Source of the DNA: Glaciecola sp049650345
GTDB lineage: Bacteria > Pseudomonadota > Gammaproteobacteria > Enterobacterales > Alteromonadaceae
Direction: 5' to 3'
NCBI GenBank assembly: GCA_049650345.1
Contig: JBARZY010000130.1
Coordinates: 1-6,193, forward strand
DNA length: 6,193 bases
The notes under the pieces were generated by a model. It was not told the DNA's origin. It worked only from the letters and a program-made list of their open reading frames with translations, and searched no databases. A program made the translations under genes and the position numbers. This document shows positions 1 through 5,151 of this stretch, piece after piece. The first letter of the stretch is position 1. Every line of letters starts with the position of its first letter.

Positions 1-351
1 AAGTGTTTGTTGAACGTAATTTGCTCCTAAAAAAGATGGCGAGTATGCTACATTGTCTAAACTTCTATGCGTAATGGTTTGCACAATGTATTTTCGCTTT
101 AATAGCTTACGAATATGTTCTTGGGCTTGTCGTTTGTTTATATTATAAAACCATGCAAGTATCGAAGGGGTGGTGACTTTGAAACGGGTCAAAATTAGCA
201 TGGTTAAATCTAGCCTAATTTTTCCGGTAGCCGTGTTATTTGGTCCTTCGTGATATCGCATCTTGATGCGAATGAGGTAGATTATTATTTTAATAATTTC
301 TTCGTTTTGCTCAATAAGACTTAGATTGTTTTGCTTTCTAGTTTCCATCAT
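1..351 (-). CDS. Winged-helix-like DNA-binding protein, C-terminus beyond window
   Basis: An open minus-strand frame of 117 codons runs off the left edge and begins with two consecutive ATGs (351 and 348). AAGGG at 354-358 precedes them; the second ATG has the better spacing (6 nt against 3). The N-terminus is polar, followed by a long amphipathic stretch (residues 13-33). Residues about 48-92 read like a winged helix: a first helix (LDLTMLILTRF), a second containing TTPSILAWFYN, a basic recognition-type helix NKRQAQEHIRKLLKRKY, then a short strand YIVQTI. I do not recognise the family. Small winged-helix proteins of this kind occur in plasmid replication and mobilisation modules, but that is inference only. 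The gene faces away from the palindrome-rich region at 428-863, which would be its upstream sequence. Confidence 0.7.
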   Translation of the reverse strand, partial: MMETRKQNNLSLIEQNEEIIKIIIYLIRIKMRYHEGPNNTATGKIRLDLTMLILTRFKVTTPSILAWFYNINKRQAQEHIRKLLKRKYIVQTITHRSLDNVAYSPSFLGANYVQQTL

Positions 352-427
352 ATTCCCTTATAACTATAGTATGTTGCCTATTAAGTATTGCAGTTATAGG
401 GTAAATGTTAGTAATTCAGCTAGCTTT

Positions 428-495
428 CGGTATCGTTTGACGTGTAGTTTGCCTCAGAGAAATTAGACGGCACTAACAACGGCAGTGCAACGATA
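428..495. repeat. Short inverted repeats at the start of the structured region
   Basis: TATCGTT (431-437) is matched by AACGATA (489-495), and GCACT (470-474) by AGTGC (484-488). The longer block CGGTATCGT (428-436) is also complementary to ACGATACCG at 641-649, inside the large inverted repeat further on. The complementary pieces are individually short, but several such pairs fall in a few hundred bases. Function is unknown. Confidence 0.4.
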
Positions 496-519
496 GTAAG
501 CAGCACAAAAACGGTATTA

Positions 520-538
520 AATTTTGTGTCACAAAATT
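520..538. promoter_or_regulatory. Perfect 9-bp palindrome with one central base (operator-like)
   Basis: AATTTTGTG, one central T, then CACAAAATT: a perfect dyad of 19 bases. Odd-length dyads of this size are typical of dimeric repressor sites. It lies about 170 bases upstream of the minus-strand winged-helix gene, so it could be that gene's operator, or part of the structured element that follows. The regulator is not identifiable here. Confidence 0.45.
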
Positions 539-544
539 CAATAA

Positions 545-628
545 TGTGTTGTCAGCTCCGCTATTGTTAACATCTTCGATGCCAACAATACCTTGTCTCT
601 GCATTCGCCGAGCCAGCCTGACAACACA
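545..628. repeat. Nested inverted repeat, perfect 11-bp arms
   Basis: TGTGTTGTCAG (545-555) is the exact reverse complement of CTGACAACACA (618-628), with a 62-base interior. Inside it is a second perfect pair, TATTGTT (562-568) and AACAATA (584-590), with a 15-base loop. The two pairs are nested and can form together, giving a branched stem. No credible coding frame explains them. Confidence 0.6.
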
Positions 629-630
629 AA

Positions 631-789
631 AAACGGCCGTACGATACCGTACTTCGTGCCGAATTCGAGCTTTTGAATCCAAGATTTTGCTTCGCAGTCA
701 TCTTGCAACCGCTGCGCGTTTCAAAAAAATATTCGATGAATATTTCAAGGCTCAATTCAACACGAAGTACGCGATGCGCACGGCCGTTT
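631..789. repeat. Long imperfect inverted repeat, MITE-like palindrome
   Basis: The outer block AAACGGCCGT (631-640) is the exact complement of ACGGCCGTTT (780-789). The next block CGTACTTCGTG (648-658) is the exact complement of CACGAAGTACG (761-771). The complementarity continues inward with gaps: GAATTCGAGC (661-670) against GAATTGAGCC on the opposite strand (749-758). Each arm is thus about 40 bases. A separate hairpin, AAATATTC-GAT-GAATATTT (727-745), sits in the interior, and TTTGCTTCGC occurs twice (686-695, 787-796). This is the architecture of ERIC-like or MITE-like repeats, or of a replication or transfer origin. Frames through it translate only to low-quality sequence. Confidence 0.6.
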
Positions 790-794
790 GCTTC

Positions 795-825
795 GCTCTC
801 AATCTAGCGTCGCTAGCTTAAGAGC
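795..825. repeat. Strong hairpin with one-base centre
   Basis: GCTCT (795-799) pairs with AGAGC (821-825). After a mismatch AA (801-802) pairs with TT (818-819), and after another mismatch CTAGCG (804-809) pairs with CGCTAG (811-816) around a single T. It is contiguous with the large inverted repeat before it and the hairpin after it. Confidence 0.5.
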
Positions 826-834
826 TACGCGATT

Positions 835-863
835 TGTAAGTGTTTTTCAAACACGTTCTTACA
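835..863. repeat. Hairpin with a bulge
   Basis: TGTAAG (835-840) pairs with CTTACA (858-863), and TGTTT (841-845) with AAACA (849-853) around a TTC loop, leaving CGTT (854-857) as a bulge on one side. It lies two bases before the stem of the terminator at 865. Confidence 0.5.
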
Positions 864-864
864 T

Positions 865-895
865 GCACTTGTCATTCTGACGCGTGCGTTTTTTT
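865..895 (+). terminator. Rho-independent terminator
   Basis: GCAC (865-868) pairs with GTGC (884-887). After a two-base internal mismatch GTCA (871-874) pairs with TGAC (878-881) around a TTC loop. Seven T residues (889-895) follow almost directly. The layout fits an intrinsic plus-strand terminator, although no plus-strand gene ends just upstream. It may end a non-coding transcript made from the hairpin region, or protect neighbouring genes. Confidence 0.6.
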
Positions 896-1257
896 GCTGT
901 TCCAGCATAATCCGCTTTTTTTTCATTTTTATTTTCTTGCTAACCTGTTGAGGCTTAAAAATAAAAGTTAATCACTAAGGCCTTAGTGATTGTTCATTTA
1001 TTTAAAGTAGGTCAAATCGGCCACTCACGCACTTGCTATACAACTAGTTTTAGAAGTATCCGGCCGACGCCTAACTAATAAAGAATATGAGGTGATTTAT
1101 GTAAGATTATGAAAATAGCTTTAAGGTGCGTGTGAAAATTTTGAGTGCTGCCAACTTTAGTTTGGTCGGCGCTCACTCCTATATAAAAAATACTTGAAGT
1201 TGGCTATTCCTTCATTAATGTTGATATGTAAATTACTGAGTGTTTAAGGGTGGTACG
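896..1257. other. Intergenic stretch without a recognisable gene
   Basis: No credible reading frame is visible. Apart from the palindrome at 970-991 there are partial symmetries: CACGCAC (1026-1032) with GTGCGTG (1126-1132); GCCGAC (1063-1068) with GTCGGC (1165-1170); and a hairpin with GAGTG (1143-1147), CCAAC (1151-1155), GTTTGG (1160-1165) and CACTC (1174-1178). A -10-like TATAAA lies at 1182-1187 without a good -35. This is the leader of the small gene at 1258. Confidence 0.5.
970..991. repeat. Perfect 22-bp palindrome
   Basis: AATCACTAAGG (970-980) is followed at once by its exact reverse complement CCTTAGTGATT (981-991), with no spacer and a GGCC centre. Only a broken T-rich stretch follows, so it is a poor terminator. 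Perfect symmetry without a loop suits a dimer-binding site or a symmetric recombination or nicking site better than an RNA hairpin. Confidence 0.6.
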
Positions 1258-1482
1258 ATGGAATTATATGAAACAATATTCGTGAGGCTTAACAATGCAG
1301 TTGCAATTTTTTCGATAAGTTCTTTTTTTGCAACGAACGACGTAATTTTTATTCTGGCAGCACAGTTGTTCTTATTAAAAACATCCTTGGGTCTTAAGCG
1401 ATACTTAAAACATGCAGACCAGAATAAAGTAGCGCAATCGGAAACTAACGTGCTTATTTATCTACTTTTTAGATTTTATTGA
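1258..1482 (+). CDS. Small hydrophobic protein of unknown function, 74 aa
   Basis: AAGGG (1246-1250) lies seven bases before the ATG at 1258, which is preferred over the in-frame GTG at 1240. The product has a short amphipathic N-terminus (MELYETIFVRLNN), then two closely spaced hydrophobic stretches (residues about 14-25 and 29-40) that could be one bent membrane segment or a hairpin. A basic segment (LGLKRYLKH, 44-52) follows, and the C-terminus is hydrophobic and aromatic. No family is recognised. It stands alone, with no following plus-strand gene and no clear terminator. The ribosome binding site and the charge pattern around the hydrophobic segment favour a real gene; its size and lack of known relatives argue for caution. 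Confidence 0.5.
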   Translation: MELYETIFVRLNNAVAIFSISSFFATNDVIFILAAQLFLLKTSLGLKRYLKHADQNKVAQSETNVLIYLLFRFY

Positions 1483-1565
1483 GTATAGCTTTGTTGTTTG
1501 AAATCAGAGAAGGCCGCCAAAATAGACTTGAGCTTAAACGCTAGGATCAGCTAATAACGTCGATT

Positions 1566-1658
1566 CTATTTGGGTTTTTTCGAAGGGTTACGTTTTGCCC
1601 AAACAGCCGCAAAAATCAATAGTGACAGCGGCAATAAAAAAATCAATTCTTCGAACAT
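1566..1658 (-). CDS. Very small single-pass membrane peptide, 30 aa
   Basis: On the minus strand an ATG at 1658 follows GAGGGG at 5-7 bases and opens a 30-codon frame ending in TAG. The peptide starts with the acidic MFEE, has one hydrophobic segment (residues about 5-21, LIFLLPLSLLIFAAVWA) and ends in the basic tail KRNPSKKPK. This is a classic single-pass arrangement with the positive tail in the cytoplasm. A promoter-like element lies about 30 bases upstream. Length and layout match known small membrane peptides, including type I toxins, respiratory-complex subunits and stress peptides, but I cannot assign it to any of these. It is not part of the restriction operon to its right, which ends 160 bases before it. 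The gene is too short for most annotation pipelines. Confidence 0.6.
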   Translation of the reverse strand: MFEELIFLLPLSLLIFAAVWAKRNPSKKPK

Positions 1659-1691
1659 GTTAAACCCCTCGCAGATAAACTCAATTGGGTT

Positions 1692-1719
1692 AGCATCGCA
1701 TATGACTGGGTATTGTCAA
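1692..1719 (-). promoter_or_regulatory. Candidate sigma-70 promoter for the 30-aa peptide
   Basis: On the minus strand a perfect TTGACA (1714-1719) is followed after 16 bases by GATGCT (1692-1697, three of six matches), preceded by an extended -10 TG. Transcription would start near 1685, leaving a leader of about 27 bases that contains the GAGGGG ribosome binding site. The -35 is excellent and the -10 weak. Confidence 0.4.
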
Positions 1720-1819
1720 CTCAACAATATCGGAATGCTCGGATTTAAGTCTAGTCTGCCTATCAAATTTGATATTGATTCCCTTTCTACACAAGTCTGA
1801 ATATAACAAATTAGGTCAA

Positions 1820-2419
1820 TCACAAAGACCATTCAATGTAGTGATTTTGGGATATCAGTTCATTTGTTAGTTTATTAAACGCTCGTTCTCCACCAAGCGA
1901 ATCAACAATATCTTCGAATACTATTACTTTGCAGTTTTGCGAAAGAGGGGGCTTCCCTCTTAACTGCCATCTATTTTTAATCTTTCTTCTTACGATCAGT
2001 ATCCATTTATCTGCAACCTTATATTGTAGGTCTTTGTACGTGACTGTAAGCTTTTCGCCGCTAATTTTTGAGGGTAATTGTCGCTCAAGAACAGAAATCA
2101 TTGTCCCTTTTACGCGGCTCGCATCATGGGATGTTTCGCATTTAGCTAAAAAACGTTTCTCAAATTCTGTTTTTGACATTCGGTCTAGCCCTAGTTTTGA
2201 CTCAATAGCGATACATTCGCCTGTACTAGGATTAAGAACACTTACGTCTATTTTATGGGCACCATCGAAAATTAATCCCGCTAGGGGATTTAGCCTTATT
2301 TCCGGCTCGAATAAATTAAAGGCAGTATCATTAGTATTAAGTAAAGTTGAACGCGCTTCTTTTGATGTCGAAAGCATCTTTGCTATTAAATGTTCACCGA
2401 TGTGGGTCAATTGGATCAT
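1820..2419 (-). CDS. PD-(D/E)XK nuclease-like protein, second gene of HNH operon
   Basis: This 199-residue protein starts at the ATGA overlap with the stop codon of the HNH gene, so translation is probably coupled. The N-terminal 36 residues look helical. Residues 38-75 carry the nuclease-like core: FEPEIRL (E38, E40), then HKIDVSVLN with D58, then IAIESKLG with E73-S-K75. The D...ExK spacing with hydrophobic strands around it fits a PD-(D/E)XK active site. The C-terminal part has basic, strand-like segments (DKWILIVRRK, 137-146; KVIVFEDIV, 164-172). I do not recognise the exact family. With the HNH gene it would form a two-nuclease restriction-type unit, but it could be an accessory or specificity subunit rather than a cutting enzyme. 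No clear terminator follows. Confidence 0.7.
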   Translation of the reverse strand: MIQLTHIGEHLIAKMLSTSKEARSTLLNTNDTAFNLFEPEIRLNPLAGLIFDGAHKIDVSVLNPSTGECIAIESKLGLDRMSKTEFEKRFLAKCETSHDASRVKGTMISVLERQLPSKISGEKLTVTYKDLQYKVADKWILIVRRKIKNRWQLRGKPPLSQNCKVIVFEDIVDSLGGERAFNKLTNELISQNHYIEWSL

Positions 2420-3309
2420 TGAATTTGTTTCTCAGTGAATACAGCGTTGTGCTTCAACAGGTATTCGCTGATCTGTTGAAAGAAATGAGGCTCCACAGAG
2501 TCTGTACAAAGCTCTTGTCCAGAGTCTATACCTAGTTGCTTAAGTAAGTTTTTATCGATTTGAGCCGCCACCTCAAGAACTAGGCGTGAACCCCGCTGTT
2601 TGAAAGTAATTAAGTGATTATCGAATAGCTTGTCAATGTGAGCGCACAGCAATATGCCGTTTGAGCCATCCAAGCGTTGGTCGTTGGTTTCACATTTGGA
2701 CCAAGGCAGGATATGAGAAGCAATGAGCATCTCTCGTATGCTAACAAGTGTCAATGCGCAGCATTCACCATTACCCCATAAACTAATGACATTTTTCCTA
2801 AATTTACCTTGCCCGATACGTGCCATGACAAGGCTCTCACGCTCGGTCTTATCACTGACCGATTCGAAGATTTGTTCAACGTCATTACTAAATCCAGTTG
2901 ATTCTTTTTTAGCATGTTCAGATTTGTAATGCGCTATCGCATAAAACTCGTTTTCTTCTCTAACTAACTCGGCGTCAGTCAGCTCTTCTATATGGTCTTT
3001 TATATGAGCAGTGCCAGCCAAAGGTTTATTGCCGTGTTCTTTTTCTCGAATGATAGGAAAGGTTTTGAGTGCATAACCGCTGATCTCTATCAAATCTATG
3101 TACTCTAACGCTTCACCAAAAGCTGGCGATTTTCGACCGTTTTCACCACGTTCCCAATCCATCGTAAAAATCATCGCTTTTTCCGGCGTAGTGTTTACAT
3201 CCCAAGCACCGAAAATAATAAATTTCTCTTCGTGATTAACAAAAGCCCAACTGTTTCGCCAGTTTCTGCATGTAGCGCCTTGCGCTTCAATGAATTGCTT
3301 TCGAGACAT
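2416..3309 (-). CDS. HNH endonuclease with N-terminal modified-DNA-reader-like domain
   Basis: From the ATG at 3309 the product has 297 residues; an in-frame GTG at 3324 would add five, but MSRKQFIE matches the usual start of this family. Neither start has a good ribosome binding site. Residues 1-130 hold a conserved-looking domain (GATCRNW, SWAFVN, FGAWD, DWERGENGRKS, SGYALKTFP, NEFYAI) that, from memory, resembles the SRA-like reader domain of ScoMcrA-type, modification-dependent HNH enzymes. Residues about 150-245 form an HNH_2-type nuclease: GQGKFR (166-171), CCALT, ASHILPW with the metal-binding His199, RLDGSNG with Asn217, and AHIDKLFD with His224. A role in cutting foreign DNA bearing base or backbone modifications is inferred. 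It overlaps the PD-(D/E)XK gene by four bases and is divergent from the gene at 3552. Confidence 0.85.
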   Translation of the reverse strand: MSRKQFIEAQGATCRNWRNSWAFVNHEEKFIIFGAWDVNTTPEKAMIFTMDWERGENGRKSPAFGEALEYIDLIEISGYALKTFPIIREKEHGNKPLAGTAHIKDHIEELTDAELVREENEFYAIAHYKSEHAKKESTGFSNDVEQIFESVSDKTERESLVMARIGQGKFRKNVISLWGNGECCALTLVSIREMLIASHILPWSKCETNDQRLDGSNGILLCAHIDKLFDNHLITFKQRGSRLVLEVAAQIDKNLLKQLGIDSGQELCTDSVEPHFFQQISEYLLKHNAVFTEKQIQ

Positions 3310-3551
3310 AGTTAGAATTGCCACCGATTAGATATCAATATTCTCTTCACGCTAACACTAAAACACGGCTTAGCGCTAGTCCATCCACTTCGGTTTATCA
3401 CATCGACTTTGATATAAGTTACATAGTGAATGGATTTGTTAACGGTTATTAAATTCCAGAATTAATGTCGAACGCGCGTAACTCAAAATCTAGTATTACC
3501 CCTGAATTGTTCCTACTTATTTTTGACACAAAATGACTACCAAGGACAATT

Positions 3552-3872
3552 ATGAATAATGAAATTAGCTTTGATGATAACTTTAACTGGGCGACCGAAT
3601 ACTATGTACTATATGAGTCGCAGCGTGAGTTAATAATGCTTCATCGCAACATGCTGAGAAATGAGGAGACCGTTATAATGACGGCGAATCTTTTTCTAGC
3701 CAAAGATCAACCTACAAAATTTTGGTGCTCAATGGTTGAACACCATCAACTACTAAGACATAGAAAAAAAATAAAACGATATCAAAGGGAGCAAGACAAT
3801 TTTAAATTGTTTAAAAGCTTTTTTAGAATGAATATAGATGAGTTCTTTGGTTTGATATCGGAGCCAGTTTAG
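3552..3872 (+). CDS. Orphan 106-aa protein of unknown function
   Basis: AAGGA (3542-3546) lies five bases before the ATG, and a strong terminator begins four bases after the stop, so this is a self-contained transcription unit. The protein is acidic and aromatic at the N-terminus (FDDNFNWATEYYVLY), mostly helical in appearance, and has a strongly basic central stretch (RHRKKIKRYQR, residues 69-79) followed by a Phe-rich end (FKLFKSFFRMNIDEFFG). There is no signal peptide or membrane segment. I recognise no family. It is divergent from the HNH operon across a 242-base shared upstream region, so it could be co-regulated with it; a regulator or inhibitor of the nucleases is possible but not shown. 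Confidence 0.7.
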   Translation: MNNEISFDDNFNWATEYYVLYESQRELIMLHRNMLRNEETVIMTANLFLAKDQPTKFWCSMVEHHQLLRHRKKIKRYQREQDNFKLFKSFFRMNIDEFFGLISEPV

Positions 3873-3876
3873 TATT

Positions 3877-3899
3877 ACCGACCTTTAGGGTCGGTTTTT
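3877..3899 (+). terminator. Rho-independent terminator of the 106-aa gene
   Basis: ACCGACC (3877-3883) pairs perfectly with GGTCGGT (3889-3895) around a five-base loop, followed by a T run to 3899. It lies just after the stop codon at 3870-3872. Confidence 0.9.
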
Positions 3900-3993
3900 C
3901 TATGCCTCTGATTGTCAAAACAAAAACAGATAGGTACGAACTCGAAAAACAGTAATTTCTTGAAAAATTAAAAGTTAGCATAATCATTATTAA

Positions 3994-4027
3994 ATTATGT
4001 TTTATTTGTGAGATTAAATAAGTGTCC
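3994..4027 (+). repeat. Leader repeat, copy A
   Basis: Bases 4007-4027 match 4391-4411 at 19 of 21 positions, sharing the core GATTAAATARGTGTCC. ATTAT occurs 13 bases before each (3994-3998 and 4378-4382). A promoter-like TTAAAT sits at the same place in both copies (4014-4019 here). The copies are 384 bases apart. Confidence 0.55.
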
Positions 4028-4205
4028 TTTTATAAATTCTAGGACCCTGCCAATCGACCAAAAGATAACAACTTTATTACCTCTGAATCATGGAACGATT
4101 GCAATAATGCTACGCAATGCTTTGCAAAAGAAAAATGTAAATGGTGAAACTTATTTTGCGGAACCATATAACCTAAACTTCTCTAGTGCATTGCATCATC
4201 ACTAA
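4008..4205 (+). CDS. Possible diverged third small HTH protein, start unclear
   Basis: The frame is open from a GTG at 4008, but by analogy with the next two units translation should begin near 4047-4056, where only CTG or ATC codons occur; the first ATG is at 4107. From 4053 the product reads IDQKITTLLPLNHGTIAIM, which aligns with the AlpA-like protein downstream (IRMKNLTLRLALSESTIRRM) at I, K, T, L and TI with a one-residue gap. The rest (RNALQKKNVNGETYF onward) lacks the usual VGW...VEAW end. It is preceded by leader copy A. It may be a diverged or decaying HTH gene, or not a gene at all. No ribosome binding site is evident. Confidence 0.25.
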   Translation: MRLNKCPFINSRTLPIDQKITTLLPLNHGTIAIMLRNALQKKNVNGETYFAEPYNLNFSSALHHH

Positions 4206-4352
4206 TGCTGGCTTAGTGTAACGCTAGAAGATTGTGTGACATATTTTTAAGTTGGTGCGTGCCATACTCTCGTAATAATAATTATAGTATTTTTTTGTTG
4301 TGTATGTTGCCAGCAATTACAAATTGTCCATTAAGTGTTAAACCTGAGTAAT

Positions 4353-4411
4353 GATTTTCAAAAAAAACTAATTTTTCATTATTCTTGAGATGTGCGATTA
4401 AATAGGTGTCC
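4353..4411 (+). repeat. Leader repeat, copy B, with candidate promoter
   Basis: The first 25 bases (4353-4377) match 4596-4620 at 23 positions: GATTTTCAAAAA, three variable bases, CTAATTTTTC. The last 21 (4391-4411) match copy A. Within it TTCATT (4375-4380) and TTAAAT (4398-4403) are a weak -35/-10 pair with a 17-base spacer, placing transcription start near 4410, ahead of the ATG at 4436. Confidence 0.55.
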
Positions 4412-4435
4412 ATTGAAAAAAACTGGACACTTTTA

Positions 4436-4597
4436 ATGTTTATACGAATGAAAAACCTTACGTTACGCTTAGCTTTAAGTGAGTCAACAATCAGAAGAAT
4501 GATGGACGAAGGTGAATTTCCAAACTCCGTGCACTTAAGCAAGGGAACTGTCGGGTGGCTTCTCAGAGATGTTGAGGCTTGGGAGAGCAATCGTTGA
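4436..4597 (+). CDS. AlpA-like helix-turn-helix regulator, 53 aa
   Basis: I chose the ATG at 4436 because the GTG at 4406 lies at the predicted transcription start; GGA about eight bases upstream is the only ribosome-binding hint. The product follows the AlpA (phage P4-type) pattern: RMKNLTLRLALSESTIRRMMDEGEFP is the helix-turn-helix (residues 4-29), then a short strand (NSVHL, 30-34) and the typical VGW...VEAW end (39-49). AlpA proteins are small DNA binders that activate integrase or excision genes of prophages and islands. No integrase is visible here. Its stop codon overlaps leader copy C, which serves a second AlpA-like gene, so the two units sit in tandem. Confidence 0.8.
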   Translation: MFIRMKNLTLRLALSESTIRRMMDEGEFPNSVHLSKGTVGWLLRDVEAWESNR

Positions 4598-4651
4598 TTT
4601 TCAAAAACACCTAATTTTTCTGAATAGACGCTAGATAGAAGATAATGGTCC
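4596..4651 (+). repeat. Leader repeat, copy C, with candidate promoter
   Basis: Bases 4596-4620 repeat 4353-4377 (23 of 25). The downstream part is more diverged but keeps a GGTCC (4647-4651) at nearly the same distance, followed by TTTTATAA as in copy A. TTCTGA (4618-4623) and GATAAT (4641-4646) form a -35/-10 pair with a 17-base spacer, the same geometry as copy B, with a start near 4653 and a leader of about 29 bases. Confidence 0.55.
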
Positions 4652-4681
4652 TTGTTTTATAAGTTTGCAAGGTAACTCACT

Positions 4682-4903
4682 ATGAGCGTAGGACAAAATC
4701 AACTTTTAGAAATGTTAAATATCAGTCGCACAACTCTTTGGCGTATGATTAAGCGAGACGAGTTCCCAGCTCCGAATCGTGATAATCCACGTAAACTCAT
4801 TTGGTGTCTACTGGAAGTCGAAAATCATCTAAAGCAACTAAATTGTAGTAGTGTGATTTCCAAGGGATTATGTCGGCCTAATTACCGAGCAACTTTGACG
4901 TAG
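4682..4903 (+). CDS. AlpA-like helix-turn-helix regulator, 73 aa
   Basis: AAGGT (4669-4673) lies eight bases before the ATG. The protein is clearly of the same fold as the preceding one but diverged in sequence: QLLEMLNISRTTLWRMIKRD (residues 7-26) is the helix-turn-helix, EFPAP follows, and LIWCLLEVENHL (39-50) replaces the usual VGW...VEAW. A tail of about 20 residues with two cysteines (C55, C64) has no counterpart in the neighbour. The role is presumably regulation of an island or prophage gene. It is followed by about 250 bases without a gene. No terminator with a T run is seen. Confidence 0.8.
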   Translation: MSVGQNQLLEMLNISRTTLWRMIKRDEFPAPNRDNPRKLIWCLLEVENHLKQLNCSSVISKGLCRPNYRATLT

Positions 4904-5131
4904 TGAGATTATCAAATATGCCTTAGCGCTACAATAAAGTCATGCTCAAACATAGTATTAAAGCTTGTCCTCCATTCGCAGCTGAGATATTTTTTCGACA
5001 CCTATATTGGCAATTCCATATTATAACTTTTGGTAATTTTTTGAACACAATTGTAATCAACGCCTAGCAAAATCTTTGCTACTTATTCTCTCCCTCAAAA
5101 ATATTTGTATTTTTAGCGGTTTTCTATCATC

Positions 5132-5137
5132 TATAAT
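5132..5137 (+). promoter_or_regulatory. Consensus -10 box TATAAT before GNAT gene
   Basis: A perfect TATAAT occurs 15 bases before the TTG start of the GNAT reading frame. The best-spaced -35 (5109-5114, ATTTTT) is poor. The predicted start near 5144 would leave a leader of only about eight bases to the TTG, or about 35 to the ATG at 5179. An AT-only 7-bp hairpin (5097-5114) overlaps the -35 area. Confidence 0.35.
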
Positions 5138-5151
5138 TTGAGTATAAAACT

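Noticed and set aside
546..821. Plus-strand frame of 91 codons through the palindromic region, and overlapping minus-strand frames (473-682, 567-755)
   Set aside because: They arise from the inverted repeats, lack ribosome binding sites and have no protein-like pattern.
428..895. Retron msr-msd type RNA
   Set aside because: There is no reverse transcriptase gene nearby and the repeat layout does not match.
1069..1075. GCCTAAC, which fits the RYYYAAC end of an integron attC site
   Set aside because: No GTTRRRY partner lies at a suitable distance, and there is no integrase or cassette array.
1570..1800. Plus-strand frame of 76 codons
   Set aside because: It begins with a rare start without a ribosome binding site and is opposite the better supported 30-residue membrane peptide.
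1929..2438. Plus-strand frame of 169 codons
   Set aside because: It is the antisense shadow of the PD-(D/E)XK gene, which has motifs and an operon partner.
3368..3376. TTAGCGCTA near 3370 and again near 4924
   Set aside because: It is a short palindromic word seen twice with no shared context, so chance is sufficient.
4282..4413. Minus-strand 43-residue frame beginning MDTYLIAHLKNN
   Set aside because: It looks fairly protein-like, but it has no ribosome binding site, overlaps leader copy B, and the corresponding frame in copy A has no matching start or continuation.
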